DNA from: Phallus indusiatus
Taxonomy: Eukaryota; Basidiomycota; Agaricomycetes; Phallales; Phallaceae
NCBI GenBank assembly: GCA_027605045.1
Contig: JAQFWX010000097.1
Span: 62,001 to 126,000 of the forward strand
DNA: 64,000 bases
Direction of reading: 5' to 3'
This document shows positions 60,692-64,000 of this stretch, piece by piece; the stretch's first letter is position 1, and every line of letters starts with the position of its first letter. The translations under genes and the position numbers were made by a program. The notes below the pieces were generated by a model. It worked only from the letters and a program-made list of their open reading frames with translations, was not told the DNA's origin and made no database searches.

Positions 60692-62164
60692 TCATCCGAG
60701 AACGGAACCAGAACTAGATGCCGGGGTGGAGTAACTAGAATAAGTCGAGGTAGAGGAGCTATAATAGGTCGAGGTAGGGGAACTAGAATAGCTTGAAGTA
60801 GAGGAGCTAGAGTAGGTTGAGGTAGGGGAAGTTGAAGATGCGGAGCTCGAAGACGTAGTAGAAGCACTGGAAGACCTGGAGATGGAAGAACTAGAGGTTT
60901 GAGAGGTAGTGGCACTGGAGGACCTGGAAGTGGAAGCACTCGAAGTTGGAGAGGTCACGACACTGGAGGATTTAGAAGTCGAGGAAGAAGCACTGCGGGA
61001 AGTGGTAGTCTCGCTGCGCGTGCTAGACGTGGAAGACGATTGGGAGCTAGACTTAGACTGAGAAGTGACCGACTGCGTGATTGAGGAAGAAGGTGCTTGA
61101 GAGGAGGTCTGAGAAGAAGTTTGTTTGCTGGTAGACTTGGAAGTGGGCGTGGAAGTGGGCGTGGAAGTTGGCGTGGAAGTTTGAGATGACGAGCTTTTGG
61201 TTTTTGACTTTGAGGAACTGGGAGGGGGCGGAGCTGGAGTTGATGAAGATTTGGGAGGGGGCGGCGCGGGAGTTGACGAAGATTTGGGAGGAGGGGGAGG
61301 CGCTGGAGTCGACGAAGATTTGGGACGAGGCGTAGAAGTTGGCGCGAAACTAGTTGTCTTTTGGGAAGGTCGCTGCGAAGTTTTGGGTGGTTGTTCATAA
61401 GTCGAATAAACTGTCCAGGTCGAACAAACACATCCTCCTGGCTGGGAGGATTGACTAGGCTTCCACCAGAGGGCAGCGTTAGAACCAGATGCGGAACCAC
61501 TGCTCGTGTAACTAGTACTACTGTAGGACGTCACTCCAGAGGAGGTAGCAGTGCTGGACCCGGAAGACGTAGAAGGTGTGGAGGTGGAACTAGAACTGGT
61601 GCTCGTGCTGGAACTGGAGCTGGAAGTAGGGCTAGAGCTGGAGCCGGAACTGGTACTGGTACTGAAACTGGAGCCGGGACTGGAGCCGGGACTGGAGCTG
61701 GAACTAGAGCTGGAGCTGGAACTGGAACTGGAACTGGTGCTATAAGTGGAACTGGAAGTATAGCTGGAAGTATTGTAATACGTAGTGCTGGTGCTGGTGC
61801 TGTACGGACTACTAGTAGCCGAAGAAGTGATAGTAGCCGTCCCACTCGTAACGGTAATGGCCGTAGTCTTGCTACTTGAGGGGCAGTAGCAGGTGCTCGT
61901 AATGTACGGAGACGACCACATAGTGGCTACGGGATGGGTCGTATATGTACGGTGCGAACTAGATTTAGGATAAGTTTTGGTAGACCTATGCCACCAATTC
62001 TCTTCGATGGTCAACTAGAAAAAATATAAAATTGATGATTCCCTCCTATAATCATCGAATTTACTCACAGCATTGGTTTTTGGACTCTCCTGAGGGACAA
62101 GCAAGCCCTGTGCAAAGGGCGAAACGAGCAGCAGAGAGCTCAAGAGAAGATTTGCAGAAAACAT
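60692..62164 (-). CDS. Secreted Ser/Thr/Pro-rich low-complexity protein
   Basis: Exon 1 (about 62069-62164) encodes MFSANLLLSSLLLVSPFAQG, a clear signal peptide, then LLVPQESPKTNA. After a GTGAGT...TTTCTAG intron, exon 2 begins LTIEENWWHRSTKTYPKSSS and includes ITSTCYCPSSSKTT. The remaining ~400 residues are almost only S, T, P, Y and A: a polyserine run, KSSSTPAPPPP repeated three times, TPTSTPTSTPTS and an eight-residue repeat at the end. A small folded island between repeats has a few Cys and Trp (ALWWKPSQSSQPGGCVCSTW). Such proteins are usually heavily O-mannosylated cell-wall or secreted components. The C-terminus (SSGSVLG) has no hydrophobic tail, so a GPI anchor is unlikely. The function is unknown. 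Confidence 0.75.
60733..60828 (-). repeat. Four tandem 24-bp units in the Ser-rich gene
   Basis: Units start at 60733, 60757, 60781 and 60805; on plus each reads like AACTAGAATAAGTCGAGGTA plus GAGG with a few changes. Each unit codes eight residues (PTSTYSSS, STSSYSSS, PTSTYYSS, STSTYSSY). Units alternate between P- and S-starting forms, so the higher-order period is 48 bp. Confidence 0.8.
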
Positions 62165-62972
62165 TTTTGATAGATTGAACGATGAGCAGGGTCAATGGAC
62201 GAAGAATGTAAGAACGACGGTAGCCAGTAGCTCATTCAGAGTATTTAGCTACCTCCTATAGCGGGATTATGGTTGACGAGCTGACTGGTGTCAACGATGA
62301 TAACATACATTCAGACGGTTCTGCCTGAAGAATAATTACGAAGCGTTTGCGCATTTTGCTTCCCTTGAGTGTATTCAATCGTGATGAATCTACCTTTCCG
62401 ATATCGTTTGTTAACGAGGAACATCAGGCTGAAAAAGCAGTGAGTCAATACTTCATTGAATGCTTCTCGACTCAATGGTTTCATAGGTACAGCGATGCAT
62501 TTCGATAAAAATAAAAGCTAATGAGTATTGCATACTGAAGCATAACAACTATTCTCCCCGAGACTCTAGAACATCTCAGGAAAAATAGCTGTTGAGCCTC
62601 GTCTGGTATCTCGGAGATTAGTTTAGATCGTGACGTCACGGTAGCAATCTGGTGATGACAGAATGTGACCAATGTTGTGACATTATCGAAAGGAGTATCC
62701 AATTTCCCGGATCGCTGACAACAACGATGACCCCATCACACCACGAACGTCGTGTTGCTCGTCATAGCTTCTCACATGATATGCGCGGAATGCCTTGATC
62801 CTCAACTGACATGGAGTATGACCCACTTGGAGTTGCATAAACGCGTCATTTGGGATTGGATGCCCGATGTCTCTACGACATATAAATCCTCTTATCTTTC
62901 ATTTCCATAACTCAATATCCCAACACCAATCTCAATACTCTTAATCTTTCTACCAATTGAATATTCAACACG
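62165..62972. promoter_or_regulatory. Divergent upstream region of the Ser-rich and Hsp9/12-like genes
   Basis: 808 bp between two divergent ATGs. ATATAAAT at 62880-62887, about 90 bp upstream of the small stress-protein ATG, is a good TATA box; CT-rich sequence follows (CCTCTTATCTTTCATTTCC). The short minus frame at 62481-62702 shows no motif. No clear stress-response element was identified. Confidence 0.45.
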
Positions 62973-63404
62973 ATGTCGGACACAGGTCGCGAATCAATGA
63001 CTGATAGAATGAAGAGCTCCTTGAAGGTTCGGTTGCAATTCCAGTACACATTCCGTATAGCTCACGCTATCTTGCCAATGACACACAGCCCGATTCCCAG
63101 AAGACGACCACTGAGCAAGGCAAGGATAATGTAAAGGGAGCCTATGATAATGTGGCTGGGAAAGTGCAGCCTGATGTACGAATTTTTCATGCATTGTTTG
63201 TTGTCTGTTTCGTTTCTGAATCTTTGTTTTCTCCATAAAGTCTCAGAAGTCCACAACCCAACAAGCGTCCGATAAAGTGACGGGCAAGGACGGATCTGAT
63301 AAATCGTGGACACAATCAGCTAAAGACAGTATGTATAAGTTCCACTTTTTTCTTCCCATAAAGTCTGAAATTTTCCTTCATCAGCTTTGGGTCTGGGGAA
63401 ATAA
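62973..63404 (+). CDS. Hsp9/Hsp12-type small stress protein
   Basis: Four exons (62973-63026, 63089-63175, 63241-63328, 63385-63404) give 82 residues. The start MSDTGRESMTDRMKSSLK, the two repeated cores PDSQKTTTEQGKDNVKGAYD and SQKSTTQQASDKVTGKD, and the ending AKDTLGLGK match the fungal Hsp9/Hsp12 (WH11-like) family. These small, very hydrophilic, intrinsically disordered proteins become helical on membranes and stabilise them during heat, osmotic or stationary-phase stress. The repeated S-QK-[ST]TT-[EQ]Q motif sits once at the start of exon 2 and once at the start of exon 3, so the duplication follows the exon borders. Confidence 0.9.
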
Positions 63405-64000
63405 GTTAGTCCGACTGTGGTCTAATATTGTAGCGCATATAATGAATGATTGATACACGCCCTGATAAATATACGAATTGATAATATTATCTTATACACG
63501 ACTTCAAACCCCGTAGCGATTATTGATAATGTGCATAGCTCTTCACTACAAACATAGGATATACAATATAAGAGTAACATACAGAAAAAGGTAAGCGTCG
63601 AGCAAGACCTTTGAGTAATGAGTCCGCGTCGTTTGGCATGGATATCTACTACTATCTACTACTTTAGCATAACGCCAATTATAACTCGAGAACTCGCTAA
63701 TTTATGCGCAAGTCGAAGTCATTTTTTAAGCCAGCTTGGACAAACATGCTCGGAAGACAATTGATACAGGGGAATAATAAGAATGAATTTGAAAGGAATT
63801 TGAAGCCAGAAACGGAAAGAGAGGAGGAAAGAATAAATGACTTGATGTAAAAAGAGCTAAGAGAACAAGGACCGTGGGTCAAACATAGCCCAACGAATAA
63901 CAGGATATATGAAAAAAAGCTGAAGTTCTGAAAAAACAAACTTGGAAATTGGCTACGCCTTCAAGTGCGGTAGAACGGGACGACGTATAGCCAGAAGCCA
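63405..64000. other. Right end of window, no gene seen
   Basis: 596 bp of A+T-rich sequence downstream of the small stress-protein gene. A minus-strand frame at 63697-63939 encodes a Phe/Leu/Ser-rich peptide with no motif and is probably chance in A/T-rich DNA. Confidence 0.5.

Noticed and set aside
61197..61879. Long plus-strand frames rich in Gly, Ala, Glu and Leu
   Set aside because: They are antisense shadows of the Ser/Thr/Pro-rich repeat gene; low-complexity codons leave all frames open.
63697..63939. Phe/Leu-rich minus-strand frame resembling a membrane peptide
   Set aside because: A/T-rich sequence often gives such frames; no start context, no splice continuation, no motif.

Overview
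This window is nuclear DNA from a fungus, most likely a basidiomycete of the Agaricomycotina. I infer this from the dense, intron-rich genes with introns mostly of 45-65 nt, from 7-TM membrane-protein families typical of mushroom-forming fungi, from a C2-NACHT-WD40 NLR and several F-box/LRR genes, and from the universal eukaryotic genes present (VPS45, RAD50, HSP60, ERV46, cyto/mito histidyl-tRNA synthetase, U2 snRNA). Intron-exon structures given here were read by eye from GT/GC...AG borders and frame continuity and checked against remembered family motifs. No alignment or RNA data were used.

Layout. 0-4.3 kb: EXO5 exonuclease (minus, runs off the left edge), divergent from a 3-hydroxyisobutyrate-dehydrogenase-like gene, then a TXNDC17-like thioredoxin-fold gene. 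6-12.7 kb: two multi-pass membrane genes on either side of VPS45. 12.9-20.3 kb: an ankyrin protein divergent from a type II membrane nucleotide pyrophosphatase/phosphodiesterase, a class I sirtuin (Hst2-like), a U2 snRNA gene with its TATA box, and histidyl-tRNA synthetase. 20.25-33.1 kb: an island with a complete 10-exon NLR gene (about 1,660 aa), bordered on each side by a ~0.92 kb direct repeat. The left repeat carries a broken 5' fragment of the siroheme-pathway gene MET1, divergent from HisRS. The right repeat is the start of the intact MET1 and still carries a decayed scrap of the HisRS start. 34.4-39.9 kb: dienelactone hydrolase divergent from an HSL-type alpha/beta hydrolase, then ERV46, a GSKIP-domain protein and an NTF2/SnoaL-like protein. 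40.1-45.0 kb: the GATOR2/SEACAT subunit RTC1/WDR24. 45.2-50.5 kb: three F-box-type genes. 50.7-58 kb: a SNF5/INI1-type chromatin subunit and RAD50. 58.3-63.4 kb: HSP60, a secreted Ser/Thr-rich repeat protein and an Hsp9/Hsp12-type small stress protein.

The most unusual structure is the NLR island at about 21.2-32.2 kb. Its border repeats are what would be expected if the island had been inserted into an ancestral divergent HisRS-MET1 locus with ~0.92 kb of that locus duplicated. Recombination between the repeats would remove the whole immune-receptor gene and restore the ancestral arrangement. Most other genes are housekeeping genes in compact divergent pairs (EXO5/dehydrogenase, ankyrin/NPP, sirtuin/U2, ERV46/GSKIP, RAD50/HSP60) with intergenic spaces of about 100-400 bp.
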